This document shows, piece by piece, positions 39,275 to 39,941 of a stretch of DNA of 39,941 nt; the stretch's first letter is position 1, and each line of letters begins with the position of its first letter. Made by a program: the position numbers and the translations under genes. This DNA is from an uncultured Bacilli bacterium. GTDB taxonomy: Bacteria > Bacillota_I > Bacilli_A > RF39 > UBA660. The notes beneath the pieces are model-generated. The model was not told the DNA's origin, searched no databases, and saw only the letters and a list, made by a program, of their open reading frames with translations. Location of the stretch: the NCBI GenBank assembly GCA_947627435.1, contig CANQWB010000008.1, forward strand, positions 1 to 39,941. The letters run 5' to 3'.

Positions 39275-39296
39275 AAATTAATGATTGGAGTTAATA

Positions 39297-39731
39297 ATGA
39301 TGAAAAATATAAGATTGAGAAGACTACTCGCACTTTATATTGATTTTGCTTTGGCTGTAATTGTGTCAACAATGATAACAAAAATTATTACATTAGGACA
39401 TGTGACTATTGATTCTTCACCAATTATCCTATGCATATCAATGTTAATAAATACAACTTTGCTTTTTTACTTTATAATATGCAAAGATTTAGCATTTAAA
39501 AATGCGAGTGTAGGGAAAAAATTATTTGGATTACATATTTGCTATACTAATGGTGATATTCCAGATCGTAAAATTATTATGAAAAGAATATCTACATGTA
39601 TTCTATTATTTCCTTTAGATATAATTTTAATCATATTTAAAAATCAAACTAGTGGAGATGAAGAATATCATACCCAAGTCGTTAATAAGACTCATAAAAA
39701 AAAGAATTTTGTATTAAAAAGAGAAAAATAA
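39297..39731 (+). CDS. RDD family membrane protein
   Basis: RLRRLLALYIDFALAVIVSTMI...NASVGKKLFGLHICYTNGDIP. Confidence 0.8.
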   Translation: MMKNIRLRRLLALYIDFALAVIVSTMITKIITLGHVTIDSSPIILCISMLINTTLLFYFIICKDLAFKNASVGKKLFGLHICYTNGDIPDRKIIMKRISTCILLFPLDIILIIFKNQTSGDEEYHTQVVNKTHKKKNFVLKREK

Positions 39732-39745
39732 TTTTCTCTTTTTGT
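39718..39745 (+). terminator. Intrinsic terminator
   Basis: aaagagaaaa taa ttttctctttttg. Confidence 0.7.
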
Positions 39746-39864
39746 GTAAGTTTTTTGCATGTTTAAAACGATATTTAGTAGATATCAAAAAATACAACTA
39801 GAAAGATAACTTCATAGTATACTTGATTGTATATAATGTTATATAATGGAAGTAGGTGAAGTAT

Positions 39865-39941
39865 ATGGAAAAAATAAATGGGAAAGTTGTTAGAAACAGT
39901 TTATTGTTAATAACAATGATAGTAGTTATAATAGTTATAGT
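39865..39941 (+). CDS. Partial ORF truncated by window end, hydrophobic N-terminus
   Basis: MEKINGKVVRNSLLLITMIVVIIVI... Confidence 0.4.
   Translation, partial: MEKINGKVVRNSLLLITMIVVIIVI

Noticed and set aside
31102-39731. Prophage call for the accessory cassette
   Set aside because: No capsid, portal, terminase, integrase or lysis genes; the phage-like content is limited to a tail-collar-like protein and a sigma-like regulator.

Overview
AT-rich Bacillota/Mollicutes-like chromosomal segment, almost entirely + strand. Housekeeping genes: rpmB, dnaE, dinB-like, pyk, GH31, T-box + leuS, trmB, spoVS, sufU/sufB, ssb, pdp, rpoZ, recX, a PrsA-like foldase, tRNA-Ile and tRNA-Arg. Two accessory regions stand out. 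(1) 13.3-22.2 kb holds three paralogous surface-type proteins with pilin-like or single-TM N-termini. They share a large C-terminal domain ending in '...VGGxW......GLW...............GARLIK', which looks like the C-type-lectin-fold variable domain of diversity-generating retroelement (DGR) targets. The last 108 nt of copies 1 and 3 align without gaps: 70 identical positions and 38 mismatches. 24 of the mismatches have A in one copy, and the copy-3 tract is strongly A-depleted (11/108) and GC-rich (57/108). All three genes also share a ~110-nt 5' leader with a poly-G tract (11/10/10 G), a short hairpin and a U-run, so expression may be phase-variable on top of sequence diversification. No reverse transcriptase or template repeat was seen in the window, so any DGR machinery would act in trans. 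An Rpn-family nuclease gene sits inside the array. (2) 31.1-39.7 kb, downstream of tRNA-Arg, holds a sigma-region-4-like protein, a phage baseplate/tail-collar-like protein, a small helical protein, a 2086-aa DNRLRE/lectin/RHS giant without an evident signal peptide, and an RDD membrane protein. Separately, leuS carries an in-frame Nudix domain with a complete Nudix box inside its CP1 editing domain. Its T-box leader looks translational (SD-sequestering) rather than a terminator. All family calls are by eye, with no database searches.
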